In this document: positions 9,905 through 20,827 of the stretch, one piece after another
How the letters are laid out: each line of letters opens with the position of its first letter
Numbering within the stretch: the first letter of the stretch is position 1
NCBI RefSeq assembly: GCF_011752625.1
Contig: NZ_VWXD01000004.1
Span: 558,001 to 622,000, forward strand
Origin: Candidatus Pantoea formicae
GTDB lineage: Bacteria > Pseudomonadota > Gammaproteobacteria > Enterobacterales > Enterobacteriaceae
Reading direction: 5' to 3'
Length of the DNA stretch: 64,000 bases
Notes under the pieces: generated by a model
Database searches by the model: none
What the model saw: the letters and a program-made list of their open reading frames with translations, nothing else
What the model was told of the DNA's origin: nothing
Position numbers and translations under genes: made by a program

Positions 9905-11445
9905 CGGAACACGCTGATCGCTTCGACCAAGCGGTTGGCCTGTCGCGCCATGCGTCCCGACGCTTCAGCACTCTCCGCCACGCGCGCCGCATTTTGATGC
10001 GTGATATCGTCGAGATCTTCCACCGCCGTGCTGACTTCGCTCAACGCGATAGATTGCTCAGCCGTCGCCGAGCTGATTTGCGCGATCAGTGCCGTCACGT
10101 TCTGCACCTGACCCACAATCTCCTGCATGGTTCGTCCGGCCGCATCAGCATGGTCGCTACCTGTCTGCACGCGGTTAGCGCTGGTTTCTACCAAGGTTTT
10201 GATCTCACTGGCCGCTTTGGCACTCCGCTGCGCCAGGCTGCGTACTTCACCCGCGACCACCGCAAAACCTTTGCCCTGCTCACCGGCACGCGCGGCTTCT
10301 ACCGCCGCATTCAGTGCCAGAATATTGGTCTGGAACGCAATACTGTCGATCACACTGGTGATGTTGGCGATACGCTTCGAACTGTCGGCGATCTCCGCCA
10401 TCATTCCGACCATCTCCTGCACCACTTCGCCTCCTTTGATCGCCGCATGGCTAGTGTTTTCTGACAGGTTATTCACTTCGCTGGCGGTATCCGTGTTGCT
10501 TTTCACTGTGGCGGTCATTTCGTTCATGGTGGCGGCAGTTTGCTGCACATTCGCAGCGGCCTGCTCGGTGCGACGGCTCAGCTCATCGTTGCTGCGGGCA
10601 ATCGCATCACTGGCGCTCAGCACATTGATCGCCTGGCCGCTGACATCATCCACCAGCCAGCGGAACATCAGTCCCAGCTGACCGATAGCACGCAACGTGA
10701 TCCCGAGTTCATCGACACGATCCAACTGATCCACTTTGTGGCTGGCGCCCGTTGCCACACTCAATGCCTGGCGGCAGATGCGCTCCATGGGGCGTGAAAT
10801 CTGCTGCTCCAGCCACAGGCTCACCAACAGTAGCAACACTGCCATACCACCGGCAAAGCAGCCGATCTGCATCGTGCTCAAGCCTAGTAACCCCACACCA
10901 GCGACCGACAAAGGCAGTAGCGCCATCAGGGGTGAACGAATACGCCAACGCAGCGGCATGGTTTTCAGAAGCGAACCCAGGCGACGCCAGCCAGTGCCGA
11001 CCAGCAGACCTTTATGGAAACGACGCCCTTTAGCGCGTCCTTCGCGGAAATCGCGATACAGCGCTTCGGTCTGGCGAATCTCTTCGGCTGATGGCTTGGT
11101 ACGCACCGACATAAAGCCCTGAACTTTACCTTCGCGCACCACCGGAATCGCATTGGCGCGCACCCAGTAGTGATCGCCGTTCTTACGACGGTTTTTCACC
11201 AGTGCGGTCCAGGGTTCACCCTGTTTTAGCGTCGACCACATATCGGCGAAAGCTTCCGGCGGCATATCCGGGTGACGCACCATATTATGCGGTTGGCCGT
11301 TGACCTCCTCCGGCTCGAATCCACTAACCTCGATAAAAGCGTCGTTGGCATAGGTGATGTAGCTGTTGAGGTCAGTGGTCGACATCAGCGTGGCGTCATC
11401 GTCAAATATATACTCACGCTGAGTGATGGGCTGGTTGTTCCGCAT
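9901..11445 (-). CDS. aer: Aerotaxis receptor Aer
   Basis: PAS-containing methyl-accepting-type receptor that senses redox through bound FAD and signals to CheA for movement toward oxygen. The 514 residues (E. coli 506) begin with a PAS domain recognisable as Aer: [33 protein letters not shown] and [17 protein letters not shown]. One hydrophobic segment (about residues 175-220) anchors it in the inner membrane without a periplasmic sensor. The C-terminal signalling hairpin contains the conserved [20 protein letters not shown] tip. The start at 11445 matches the family N-terminus; an upstream in-frame start would add 14 residues unlike Aer. Confidence 0.95.
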   Translation of the reverse strand: MRNNQPITQREYIFDDDATLMSTTDLNSYITYANDAFIEVSGFEPEEVNGQPHNMVRHPDMPPEAFADMWSTLKQGEPWTALVKNRRKNGDHYWVRANAIPVVREGKVQGFMSVRTKPSAEEIRQTEALYRDFREGRAKGRRFHKGLLVGTGWRRLGSLLKTMPLRWRIRSPLMALLPLSVAGVGLLGLSTMQIGCFAGGMAVLLLLVSLWLEQQISRPMERICRQALSVATGASHKVDQLDRVDELGITLRAIGQLGLMFRWLVDDVSGQAINVLSASDAIARSNDELSRRTEQAAANVQQTAATMNEMTATVKSNTDTASEVNNLSENTSHAAIKGGEVVQEMVGMMAEIADSSKRIANITSVIDSIAFQTNILALNAAVEAARAGEQGKGFAVVAGEVRSLAQRSAKAASEIKTLVETSANRVQTGSDHADAAGRTMQEIVGQVQNVTALIAQISSATAEQSIALSEVSTAVEDLDDITHQNAARVAESAEASGRMARQANRLVEAISVFR

Positions 11446-11675
11446 GTGTGTTGTCCTTGCAAGATGCAGGCTAAAGGAAAAAATCAATTACACTTTTTTA
11501 TCTTTTCGGCAGGACAAGGAAGGGGCTTTAGCGCGGAGAATTAATTTTTATCTTGAATTAAAGCAGTGATAAATAATCTCCCTGATTTTTATAATGGAAA
11601 ATGATCAATAAAATTTCATTTAGGGTAAATGGAATCAACGTTTTGGCGGCAGCCCCTTCAGCCGCCGCCTCATGA

Positions 11676-14600
11676 TTAGAACTGCCATCTCACGCCAACG
11701 TTATAGCGCCAACCTTTGGCACCGTTACCGCTGATCTCTTTGCGGTAATCGGCCTCCGCATACAGTGAAACATCCTGCTGCAGCGTGGCAGTACCGCCCG
11801 CGCCCACTTCCCACATCTGACCAAAATGGCCACTGGCGAAAGTGGCACTCAGTGCAGGGTTCTCCACCGACGAGATGTGGGTGTCTGCCGTGCCGCCCCA
11901 GCCTTTATAGTAATTGGCGCGCAGATAGGGGGTGTACTGCCGGTTGCTGTCATCTGTCCAGGTGCGATCAAGGCGCGCGCCAAGGCGGCCAATGGTCTGA
12001 TGGTAATCGCCATAGCGCACCTTGTTGCCATCTTCATCGGTGAAATCGTTCATGTTCAACTTCATGTACATCAACTGCGCCTGCGGCTCCAGCTTGTAGC
12101 CATCACCAAGATTAAAGGGATAACCGCTCTCCAGCGAGGCCGTCCAGCCGTGACCTTTCAGTTTCGCTTCCTGTTTTTGCCGTGCGATATCGGTTTCACC
12201 ACGATGCCAGTCGAACGACAGCACGCCATCCAGATAGAAACCGTTTTGACGCTGCCAGGTGCCGTAAAAGGCCAGGCTATCGCTGTCAAAGGTGGTGCTG
12301 CTGTAACCGTCGGCGGCATCGGGACGGATGCGCGTGTTACCACGCGTGTAGGCTAAGCCTCCGCGCAGGCTGTCTTTGTCACCGTCGAGGCGCAGCACAT
12401 TGCCACCCACCTGCACCGCGCTGTAATCCAGATCGAAGTCATAGCCGTAATCGCGGAAGCTCTGGTCGCTTTTGTACTTCAGATTTGAGCCGATGTAGCG
12501 CAGGAACATCTCGCCGCCATCGCCTTCCGGTCGAGTCTGTTCATGACGCAACTCACCAAGACGCTTATGAAGATCGTCGATAATCGCCGAGGTGTAATAC
12601 GCCAGGCCAACCGGTGCAGAGATATAGGACGGCACCTGCGGCACCACAGCGGGACGCGCATCGTAGCTTTGCCCGCTGCCGAACGCATCGGTAATAAAGG
12701 TCGATGGGCAGCTGGCGCCATCTTCACACACGTAATAATTCGCCAGCCGGTAATCCCAGTAATTGTTACCGCTACCGCTGACCAAACGCTGGCTGGGATC
12801 GCTGCTTCCCGGAGCGAAGGTGTAAAGCCGATATTGCCACGGCCCCGCGCCGAGATAGCCGTCTTTAAGCGCAAAACTCTCGGGGCCAGCATTACCCGCC
12901 ACCTGTGCCAGCGAAATCCCCTCGTTGCCTTCGATGCCACCGTTGCGATTCAGGTCCGTTAGCGCGCCGGTGCTGTTGTCGGTGAGTTTCACGTTCACCA
13001 GCGTGGTGCCCGTGGCATTGCCCGTCACGTTGAGGTGGTCAGTGAACTGATTGCTTAGCGCGCCACCTTCGTTAAGGTCGGTGATCAGATTGAGCTGCCC
13101 GCCGCTGGACGCCAGCGAACCAGCGATATTCAGGGTGTTGCCCGGCGAGCCCGCGCCGTTGGTCAGATCGAGAACACCGGCGTTGTTCACCGTGAGTGAG
13201 TCCGCCGTACCGCCCGCTAAAGTAGGGTGCACATTGTTGCCCGCATACAGCGTTGAATTTGCATCGATATTAATGGTGCTGTGCGCCAACTGGAGGTTGT
13301 CAGTGAGCGTCCATTGGGTATTGGCGAAGTTAAGGGTGCTCCAGCCGCTGCCGAGGTTAACCCCTTTATTGAGATCATCCGCGCTGAAGCTACCGCCGCG
13401 CGAATCGATCTGATTAAACGTCAGCGTGTTACCGGTTCCGCTGCCGCTGGTGAGGTGATAGGTGGTGTCGAGATCCACATTGCTGACCTCCGCACGGTTA
13501 TCAGCGTCATTGCCCATGGTCAGGCTGCCGTTAAGCGTACCGCCCGTCCAGCGGAACACATCGGAACCGCCGCCGGGGTTGATATCGCCGCGCACATCGC
13601 CTTCGGTGAGCAAGATTTCATCATTGGCATTGCTGCCCGCAACCGCCACGGTTTGCGGATTGGCAGTGATGATGTTGCCGAGGTTCTCGAAGATGGTTTT
13701 GCCCCCGCGCAAATCCACCACTGGCGAGGTCAGGCTGTTCGAGATAAACGTTCCGGTGTTGACGATGGTGCCCGCCGTGCTGGAGATCAGCGCCGATCCA
13801 CCCGCAGGATTATCGATCATGACGTCAGCGGCAGTGGTGACGTTGCCAGTGGTGTTGGCGCGGATGCCGCTGCCGCCCGCGCCGGTGACATTAAATTGAT
13901 AGCCGGAGCCCAGTGTTAAATCGCCGCTGGTGGTCGATCCATCCGCATTAGCGATGTTCAGACCCGTACCGCTGCCGGTCACATTGGTGGTCACCGTTGA
14001 GGCCGGATCAAACGGCACCGCAGTGCGGATCCCGTTGCCATTCGCCACGTTGAGCGTCAGGTTGCTCAGGCTGACATTGCTAAGTTCTGCCCGGTTTTCG
14101 ATGCCGTTGCCGCTGCCCAGTACGTTGACCGTGGCATCACTGGCGCTGAGCGCACTGGCACCGTTATCGACCAAGATGCCGTGCGCCGTGCCACGCGTGG
14201 TGATGACGGTATCACTGCCGGTTAACGCCAGTTGTGCACCCTCACTGATGCGCACGCCTGCCACGCCGTTATCGACGTTGATCACGCCGCCTTTGGCCAG
14301 CGTGCTGCCGCTGCCGGACACATCCAGCCCGGTGCCGTTCGCCACATTCACCGTACCGTTGTTGGTCAGCGTACTGCCTGCACGCGAGCGGATACCAATG
14401 GTGTTGCCGCCAGTGAGATCTACCGCACCGTTGTTCACCAGCGTAGCGCCGTTGGTGACATCAAAGCCGATGGCGTTGCTGCCTGCGCCGTTGAGATTGC
14501 CATTGCTGGTGACGGTGGTGGCCGCTGAGGTGCCATCCAGCGCGTTGCTGAGATCGGTGCGCAGATTATTGACCAGCACGCCGACTGCGTTGCTGCCACT

Positions 14601-17600
14601 GACATTAATGCTGCTGCCGCTAGCCAAAGTCGCATTCGCGCCGCCCTCGGCACGCACGGCGGTGCTGCCCTGACCGCTGGCGATAAAGCTGGCATTAGCG
14701 CTGTTCAGGCTGCTGCCACTGCCCGAGACGATGACACCGGTGCTGTTTGCGCCGCTGGTGGTCAATGAGGTGGGATTGCTGAAGCTCAGCGCGGCACCCT
14801 CATCGATGCGGTATCCGGTGGAATTGAGAGTATTCACGTCCAGCGCGTTGGCGGCCGAATTGATACGTGAGCCGCTGCCTGCCGCATGATAAGCAATCTG
14901 ATCGCTGCCATTAAAGATCGGCACAGATCCGGCGGCGATGTTTACCAATGCGCCGTTGATTGCCTCTGCGCCAATCGCACCAGAGCCGTTGAGGTTCAGG
15001 GTGCCACCGTTGAGATTTGCAATCGCCCGACTGCCGCTGGCGCTGACTCCCCGGCTGCGGTTGATGGTACTGCCGCCATTGACGTTGATGTTACCGCTAT
15101 TGTTCGCCGTGGTATTAGCCGTGCTGCCGCTGCTGTTCACCGCAATGCCGGTGCCGCCATCGTTGATGCTGATGTTGCCGCTGTTGGTACCGGTCGCACC
15201 GCTCTCAACCCTTATCCCCGTTGAGTTAGCGCCGCTAAAGGTGATGTCACCCGTGTTGTTGAGCTGTGCGCGATTGCGCGCCAGGTAGCCGGTCAATCCG
15301 CTTTGAGACGAGTTGAGTGCCGCAGCAGAGCTTAATGTCGTGCTGGTCACCGGCGCGCCGCTGTTACTGCCCGCCAGCGTATGTTTTTGCCCATCGACAA
15401 TCGCACCAATCGCGTTGTTGCCAGTGAGGTTGATGGTAGTGTCATTGTCGATGGTGCCCGCTGCCCCGCCTTCGATATTCACCCCCGTCGCGCCTGCACC
15501 ACTGACGTTGAGCGTGGCGTTGCGGGTATTCACTTCAGTACCGCCGGTGCCGCTGCCGTTCACTGCCACAGAACCGGCGCCCGACGCTGTGAGCGACAGA
15601 TCGGTGCCATCAAAATCCGCGCCCTGCTCAACGCGGAACAGCGTCGAGTTGGTGGTGGTGACATTGAAGGGATTGTTGCCCGCTACGTTGATTAAAGCGT
15701 TGGGGCCATAGGCGAAGAAAGCGATTTGATTGCTGCCGTTGCTGAAGGTCGGTATCGCGTTGGCCGCCACCTCAACCGTGGCATTGCCGCGAGCGTGCAC
15801 GCCAATTGCACCCGTGCCGCTCAGATTCACCGGACCGTTGATGTCTGCGCTGGCCTGCCCGGTGCCCTGACCTTCCACCCACACGCCAAAGTTACGCGTG
15901 CCACTGGCCGGATCCGCGCCCCCAGCGACATTAATGGTCCCCGTTGAGGTTGCGGAAGCGGTATTGCCATTGGTCGCCACCACCTTCACGCCCGTGCCGT
16001 TAACGCCGTTAAGATTGATGGTGCCACGGTTATCAATGGTGCCGCTGCTGTTGGTCACCGACATCCCGACGTTTTCACGCGGCACTGTCGCAGCAGCACC
16101 ATTCACATCAATGGTGCCGTTATTGATCATCGTGACCCCGCTGGCACCGGTCGCCGACATGCCCGCCGCGTTCTGCACCTTTGAGCCAATCACGATGTTG
16201 CCGTTGTTGGTGGCAGAACCGTTGGCCACCAGCGCGATCCCGCTGGTGAGACCGCTCTGATTCATGGCGGTGTCCGCCACGCTGTCGGTCAGGCTGTTCT
16301 GTGGACCACGACCAATATAAATCTGCCCATCGGCATTGTTGGTGAAGGTGGAGGTCGGCGTTGTCAGCAGTACGCCCGATGCTGTACCGCGCGCGCTGGA
16401 GCCGTTCACGCCGACGTTTATATTGCCGCTGTTGCTGGAGGTGGCGTCATCCTCCAGCCGAATCCCCGCCACGCCATACTGCGAGTTACTGCCGGTGGTG
16501 GCGAGATTAACGATGCCGTTGTTGTTGAACGCACTGCCGCTCTGCACCAGCACGCCGTTGGCACCATAGCCGGTAGAGCCGATGCCGGTGCCATCCTGGC
16601 GATTGAGGAAACCGCCGTTGATCACCCCAGTCGTGCTGGTACTGCCGCTACTGTTACCAGAAAGCACCAGTGCAGTGCCGTTATTCGCGAGGGTACCACG
16701 GCTGGCAAGCTTGCCATCAATCACCGCCTGCGCGCCGTTGGAGGCTTTGATTGCGCCGCCCGTCGATCCGACCACTTCCAGCGTTTTATCCGCCGCCAGA
16801 TTGACACGCGCATTAGGGCCATCGGCATTGACCACGATGCGGTTACCAATCGGCTGTGTGACTTCATCTGGCGGTGTGGCACTCACGTCATACACGATAT
16901 TGCCGTTGGTGACGGTGACCGCTTTGTTGAACTCGGTGAGATAATTGGCCTTATCCAGATTGCCGGATTGCAGTTGGCTGATTAGCCAGTAGTTGTAGGT
17001 CTGCAGCTCGTTGGCGTTGGTGACCGAGAAAGTGTTGGTGGCACCGTCCAGCGTTTGCACGGTGAAACTGCCGTTGTAGCTGGCAAGATTTTGCACCTGG
17101 AACGTTTGGGTGGCGCCGGCGCCATCCGGCGTGGCGGCGGTGCCAAAGAAGCTGATGCGGTTGTTGGAATTCCAGTTGAGGGTGCTGTCGCTGCCCACCT
17201 GGAACAGCGTGGTCTGCTTCGCCGCCATGCTCCAGCTGTTGGTGCTGGCACTGCTGGCCGCATTCGCTTGCCCGATATTCACATCAAGCGTGCCACCGTT
17301 CGAGACATCCGCAACACGCGTATTGATGTATTGATCGCCGTTAACGTTAACCACATCCGGCACTGCAGTATCGGAGGTGACTGGCGTTTGTGCCACCAGG
17401 CTGGCGGAATTGTAGACCTGGAAAGTAGTGTTACCGCCCGTGGTAGGATCGGGGACGGTGATGGCGAAGTTCTGCGGGCCGGGATCAAGACGGGTTTGAT
17501 TGAGAAACTGCGCGCCCGAGGTGATGTTGACCTGTTCAAGGCTGGAGTTCACTGATCCATCCGTTCCCGGTGCGAAATCAGGATTGCCGTTCAGCGTTTC

Positions 17601-17759
17601 ATTGCTGCCATTGACGTTAATACTCTGCTCGCCAAAGAGGTTGTCATTCACCTGCGGTGAATAACTTCCCAATGTAATGGCTTGCGCGCTTATTGCCGGA
17701 TAGAACAGCGCTTGCGCGGCTAATATTCCTAACGCAATCGGATTTAATCTGAACTTCAT
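11676..17759 (-). CDS. Large type V autotransporter (adhesin-like) with duplicated passenger module
   Basis: A 2027-residue autotransporter. Residues 1-27 form a Sec signal ending in ISAQA. The passenger (about 28-1740) is rich in Ser, Thr, Asn and Gly, with repeated parallel beta-helix motifs such as N-N-G-T-I-N-V-N-G and G-S-N-A-I-G. Two modules of about 278 residues, starting near 646 (GAIGVHARGNATVEVAA) and 925 (GAIGAEAINGALVNIAA), are diverged copies. A pertactin-like stretch near 1400 contains GDVRGDINPGGGSDVFRWTG. Cys1678 and Cys1684, the only cysteines I noticed, sit before the alpha-helical linker. The C-terminal barrel runs from about 1746 to VGVRWQF. The start has GGAGGAAG just upstream. 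An adhesion role is inferred; no protease motif was recognised. Confidence 0.93.
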   Translation of the reverse strand: MKFRLNPIALGILAAQALFYPAISAQAITLGSYSPQVNDNLFGEQSINVNGSNETLNGNPDFAPGTDGSVNSSLEQVNITSGAQFLNQTRLDPGPQNFAITVPDPTTGGNTTFQVYNSASLVAQTPVTSDTAVPDVVNVNGDQYINTRVADVSNGGTLDVNIGQANAASSASTNSWSMAAKQTTLFQVGSDSTLNWNSNNRISFFGTAATPDGAGATQTFQVQNLASYNGSFTVQTLDGATNTFSVTNANELQTYNYWLISQLQSGNLDKANYLTEFNKAVTVTNGNIVYDVSATPPDEVTQPIGNRIVVNADGPNARVNLAADKTLEVVGSTGGAIKASNGAQAVIDGKLASRGTLANNGTALVLSGNSSGSTSTTGVINGGFLNRQDGTGIGSTGYGANGVLVQSGSAFNNNGIVNLATTGSNSQYGVAGIRLEDDATSSNSGNINVGVNGSSARGTASGVLLTTPTSTFTNNADGQIYIGRGPQNSLTDSVADTAMNQSGLTSGIALVANGSATNNGNIVIGSKVQNAAGMSATGASGVTMINNGTIDVNGAAATVPRENVGMSVTNSSGTIDNRGTINLNGVNGTGVKVVATNGNTASATSTGTINVAGGADPASGTRNFGVWVEGQGTGQASADINGPVNLSGTGAIGVHARGNATVEVAANAIPTFSNGSNQIAFFAYGPNALINVAGNNPFNVTTTNSTLFRVEQGADFDGTDLSLTASGAGSVAVNGSGTGGTEVNTRNATLNVSGAGATGVNIEGGAAGTIDNDTTINLTGNNAIGAIVDGQKHTLAGSNSGAPVTSTTLSSAAALNSSQSGLTGYLARNRAQLNNTGDITFSGANSTGIRVESGATGTNSGNISINDGGTGIAVNSSGSTANTTANNSGNINVNGGSTINRSRGVSASGSRAIANLNGGTLNLNGSGAIGAEAINGALVNIAAGSVPIFNGSDQIAYHAAGSGSRINSAANALDVNTLNSTGYRIDEGAALSFSNPTSLTTSGANSTGVIVSGSGSSLNSANASFIASGQGSTAVRAEGGANATLASGSSINVSGSNAVGVLVNNLRTDLSNALDGTSAATTVTSNGNLNGAGSNAIGFDVTNGATLVNNGAVDLTGGNTIGIRSRAGSTLTNNGTVNVANGTGLDVSGSGSTLAKGGVINVDNGVAGVRISEGAQLALTGSDTVITTRGTAHGILVDNGASALSASDATVNVLGSGNGIENRAELSNVSLSNLTLNVANGNGIRTAVPFDPASTVTTNVTGSGTGLNIANADGSTTSGDLTLGSGYQFNVTGAGGSGIRANTTGNVTTAADVMIDNPAGGSALISSTAGTIVNTGTFISNSLTSPVVDLRGGKTIFENLGNIITANPQTVAVAGSNANDEILLTEGDVRGDINPGGGSDVFRWTGGTLNGSLTMGNDADNRAEVSNVDLDTTYHLTSGSGTGNTLTFNQIDSRGGSFSADDLNKGVNLGSGWSTLNFANTQWTLTDNLQLAHSTINIDANSTLYAGNNVHPTLAGGTADSLTVNNAGVLDLTNGAGSPGNTLNIAGSLASSGGQLNLITDLNEGGALSNQFTDHLNVTGNATGTTLVNVKLTDNSTGALTDLNRNGGIEGNEGISLAQVAGNAGPESFALKDGYLGAGPWQYRLYTFAPGSSDPSQRLVSGSGNNYWDYRLANYYVCEDGASCPSTFITDAFGSGQSYDARPAVVPQVPSYISAPVGLAYYTSAIIDDLHKRLGELRHEQTRPEGDGGEMFLRYIGSNLKYKSDQSFRDYGYDFDLDYSAVQVGGNVLRLDGDKDSLRGGLAYTRGNTRIRPDAADGYSSTTFDSDSLAFYGTWQRQNGFYLDGVLSFDWHRGETDIARQKQEAKLKGHGWTASLESGYPFNLGDGYKLEPQAQLMYMKLNMNDFTDEDGNKVRYGDYHQTIGRLGARLDRTWTDDSNRQYTPYLRANYYKGWGGTADTHISSVENPALSATFASGHFGQMWEVGAGGTATLQQDVSLYAEADYRKEISGNGAKGWRYNVGVRWQF

Positions 17760-18328
17760 ACTTCCTCCAGTGGGCGTGCAGCGTCCACGCTGTTATTGCA
17801 ACAGCGTTAATTTCATCGCGAGGGATACAACGGCAGGAATAACACCCACCCCGATGAGCAATTAATTTCTGAGAGCCACTGTGTGAAGAAAGTCTGGTGC
17901 AGCGAATAAAGAAGCAATTTTGTTTTTATAGACTAATTGGCTATAGGTATAGACTTTTCCGCCATCGGGCGCAAAAGGGAAATGCAGGTAACCCGTTGTC
18001 ATAATGGCGAAATATTTGTGAGAAGGGAGAAATTATTGGCAACTATTGAGTCCAGAAGTTTCCAATAATTAACCTGCTATCTTATTAATAATTTCTTTAT
18101 TTTTTCTTAGCAGTTTACTTACGGATGGCACGGCATGTTCGGCAATTTCAGCACCAAGCTAAGCGATACGGCGAATCGCAAATATGTGACTCATATCACA
18201 TTTAAAATCATTCAATCATCAAGGTTTTGCCGGTGTATTCCCCCGCAGCAGCGCGACATCTCAGGCTTCATTCCAGCCTCACCGTAGCAGCATAATGTCG
18301 TATGCTGCTAAGGTTAATAGCAATGGCA
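17760..18328. other. AT-rich intergenic region upstream of the autotransporter
   Basis: 569 bases without a plausible gene. It holds the autotransporter ribosome binding site at its left end, long A/T runs around 18060-18110, a CRP-like site at 18185-18200, and a 9-base inverted repeat AGCAGCATA / TATGCTGCT at 18286-18309 near the murP stop that lacks a U tract. It presumably contains the autotransporter promoter. Confidence 0.6.
18185..18200. promoter_or_regulatory. CRP-type site
   Basis: TGTGA-CTCATA-TCACA is a perfect match to both half-sites of the CRP consensus. It is 426 bases upstream of the autotransporter start and past the end of murP, so it could only activate the autotransporter from a distant promoter with a long leader, or be fortuitous. 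Confidence 0.5.
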
Positions 18329-19768
18329 TTAGCTGAGATCGACGCCTTTGGTTCCGCCCCACCAGGTGAAGGCAAATCCACCTACCCACGCGACGATTAA
18401 GCCAGCGAGATAGACCGCCATACCGGCAAAGATCCCCTGTGAAGAGGTCATTAACGGTAGCGTCACTAAGCCAGACGGGCCAAACACGGTGTTCATACCG
18501 ACAGGCAGGCCCAGCCAGGCGACCAAGCCTATAAAGAATCCGCCCAGCGCTCCGCCACAACAGGCGGTAATAAACGGCTTAAGACGCGGCAGCGTAACGC
18601 CATAAATTAACGGTTCACCCACGCCCAACAGGCCCGGCACTATCGCGCCTTTGATTTGCGTACGCAGCAGCGAGTGCTTATCGGCTTTACACCACAGCGC
18701 GAGGGAAGCACCTACCTGGCCCGCACCCGCCATTGCTAGAATCGGGAATAACGAGTTAAAGCCCTGGGTTTCCATCAATGCGAAATAGACCGGAATAAAG
18801 CCTTGATGAATACCGAACATCACCGCAATCAAAAACAGCCCAGCCAAAATCGCGCAGCCAAACGGATTGTTATTCAGATGAATAAACAACCACGACATGC
18901 CTTTAAATAACTCACCGCCAATCGGCATAATCACCATAAAGGTCACTGCCCCGGTAATTAATAACGTGAGTAATGATGTCAAAATCATATCGAGATTATC
19001 GGGGATGATTTTGCGCAGCTGTTTTTCAATCCAAGCACCGAATATCGCCGCCAATAGCACACCAATAATATTGCCGCGCGGGTCAATCGCCATGCCAAAG
19101 AAATCTGACATACCGCTGTAATAGCCCACCGTGGCTTTTGGCATATAACCGAGCACAAACAGTGAGGCGATAATGGCACCATTCACACCGGTGCCGCCAA
19201 AGGCTTTCTGCGCGTTGTAACCAATCAGAATGCTCAGGAAGGTAAACAGCCCCTTACCGAACACTTTCATGTAGGCCACGGTGTCCAGCAGCCACTGCGC
19301 ATGTTCGCCGGGCTGGTTGAGGTGGAAAATCTGCTCAATCAGCGTGGCAAACCCTAGCAGCAAACCCGCACCGATAAAGCCGGGGATCAGTGGCGTGAAG
19401 ATGGTGGCGAAACAGGAAAGAAAACGGTGCAGTGCGCTGGTTTGCTTCGCTTTCATCTGCTGCTTTTGAGCGGCGGCAAGGGTGCTGAGATCCTGCGGCT
19501 TTTCCGTTTCATCGTTATTCAGTAACCCCTGCATTTTCTCTGCGGCGGTTTGCGCTTTGCCGGGGCCAAGAACGATTTGCAGCTGCGCATCGCTGTCGAT
19601 CACGCCCAATATGCCAGGCAGCGTTTTTAGACGCGCATGATCGACTAATGCGGCATCGGCTAACGAGAGGCGCAGGCGCGTCATGCAGTTACCGCACTGC
19701 ACGATGTTATGCGCACCTCCCACTGCTTGCAGGATTTCGCGTAATAAACCTTCGGTGATGGCGGCCAT
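18329..19768 (-). CDS. murP: PTS N-acetylmuramic acid transporter, EIIBC component
   Basis: Imports N-acetylmuramic acid while phosphorylating it at C6, working with a glucose-type EIIA. The 479 residues (E. coli 474) have an N-terminal EIIB domain with the phosphocysteine region [12 protein letters not shown] near residue 24-35 and a C-terminal EIIC membrane domain with a [13 protein letters not shown] motif typical of the glucose/sucrose superfamily. No EIIA domain is present. Its ATG overlaps the murQ stop by one base (TAATG), so the two are coupled, and the product of MurP is the substrate of MurQ. Confidence 0.93.
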   Translation of the reverse strand: MAAITEGLLREILQAVGGAHNIVQCGNCMTRLRLSLADAALVDHARLKTLPGILGVIDSDAQLQIVLGPGKAQTAAEKMQGLLNNDETEKPQDLSTLAAAQKQQMKAKQTSALHRFLSCFATIFTPLIPGFIGAGLLLGFATLIEQIFHLNQPGEHAQWLLDTVAYMKVFGKGLFTFLSILIGYNAQKAFGGTGVNGAIIASLFVLGYMPKATVGYYSGMSDFFGMAIDPRGNIIGVLLAAIFGAWIEKQLRKIIPDNLDMILTSLLTLLITGAVTFMVIMPIGGELFKGMSWLFIHLNNNPFGCAILAGLFLIAVMFGIHQGFIPVYFALMETQGFNSLFPILAMAGAGQVGASLALWCKADKHSLLRTQIKGAIVPGLLGVGEPLIYGVTLPRLKPFITACCGGALGGFFIGLVAWLGLPVGMNTVFGPSGLVTLPLMTSSQGIFAGMAVYLAGLIVAWVGGFAFTWWGGTKGVDLS

Positions 19769-20679
19769 TATTGCGCTCCTGCGTCGCGCAACGCCTGACG
19801 GATAAAGCCGCTGTTTTGCTTCAACAGCGCTTTAGCTTCGGTGGCATCCAACCCTGCCAGCACCATCACAATCGCCGTTTTGCAGTGCCCCTGACACGCG
19901 TTCAGCGCCTGCTGTGCGGTGGCATCGTCACAGTCGGTGGCCTGTTTGACGATGTTGATTTGGCGCTGCACCAGCTTCTGGTTAGTCGCCTCCACATCCA
20001 CCATCAGGTTGCCGTACACCTTGCCGCTACGGATCATTGCGCCGGTGGTGAGCATATTCAGCACCAGCTTTTGCGCTGTACCCGCTTTCATACGTGAGGA
20101 GCCGGTGACAACTTCTGGCCCCACGACCGGGGTGAGCGCCACATCCGCGGCTTGCGACATGGGACTGTTGGGATTACACGTTAACGCTGCGCTAAAAGCG
20201 CCCTGCTGTTTCGCATAGGCTAATGCGCCCAATACATAGGGCGTCCGGCCACTGGCGGCAATCCCCACCAGCACATCATTAGCGTTGAAATCGATGTCCT
20301 TTAAATCCTGTGCGCCCTGCTCGACGTTGTCTTCCGCATTCTCCACCGCCTGCAAAATGGCAGTGTGACCGCCAGCAATCAACCCCACCACTTGCGAGCG
20401 CGGCGTGCCGAAAGTCGGCGGACACTCGCTGGCATCGAGAATACCGAGACGGCCCGAAGTGCCCGCGCCGCAATAAATGAGGCGTCCGCCTTTGCTGAAG
20501 GCTGCGGTAATCGCATCCACCACATGTGCGATCTGCGGCACAATCGCCTCTACCGCCAGTGCCACTTTTTTGTCTTCATCATTAATGACGCGCAGCATCG
20601 CTTCGGTGGAGAGTTCATCAATGTTCTGGCTCGCTGGGTTACGCCCTTCGGTGATCATCTGGCTGAGGTCGATCTGCAT
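19768..20679 (-). CDS. murQ: N-acetylmuramic acid 6-phosphate etherase
   Basis: Cleaves the lactyl ether of MurNAc-6-phosphate to GlcNAc-6-phosphate and D-lactate, a step in reuse of cell-wall sugars. The 303 residues contain the SIS fold with [20 protein letters not shown] near residues 71-90 and the conserved [17 protein letters not shown] near 194-210. It is followed without gap by murP. In E. coli the repressor gene murR is divergent from murQ; here that position is occupied by hicB, and no murR is in the window. Confidence 0.95.
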   Translation of the reverse strand: MQIDLSQMITEGRNPASQNIDELSTEAMLRVINDEDKKVALAVEAIVPQIAHVVDAITAAFSKGGRLIYCGAGTSGRLGILDASECPPTFGTPRSQVVGLIAGGHTAILQAVENAEDNVEQGAQDLKDIDFNANDVLVGIAASGRTPYVLGALAYAKQQGAFSAALTCNPNSPMSQAADVALTPVVGPEVVTGSSRMKAGTAQKLVLNMLTTGAMIRSGKVYGNLMVDVEATNQKLVQRQINIVKQATDCDDATAQQALNACQGHCKTAIVMVLAGLDATEAKALLKQNSGFIRQALRDAGAQ

Positions 20680-20784
20680 TACGCACTCCTTGAAAGAATA
20701 ATTTATTCAAAAAACTATATACCATTTTGAATTGTTAATTCCTGTTCGGTCATCAAGTTTTTGTGCTTTTTGCTGCGGCAGGCG

Positions 20785-20808
20785 AAAAAAACCCGCCGGA
20801 TGGCGGGT
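20785..20808 (-). terminator. Terminator of hicAB (left copy of a 24-base repeat)
   Basis: On the minus strand ACCCGCC-ATCC-GGCGGGT followed by TTTTTT, a strong intrinsic terminator 20 bases past the hicB stop. The same 24 bases occur at 21653-21676, beyond the other end of the hicAB unit. Confidence 0.85.
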
Positions 20809-20827
20809 AGATATGTAGATGTGTTCG

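Noticed and set aside
11640..11675. GGCGGC/GCCGCC hairpin after the autotransporter as terminator
   Set aside because: On the minus strand the stem is followed by AAAACG rather than a U tract.
13930..14673. 247-codon plus-strand frame inside the autotransporter gene
   Set aside because: It is antisense to the repetitive, low-complexity passenger; its composition is the mirror of Gly/Asn/Ser codons and it has no domain.
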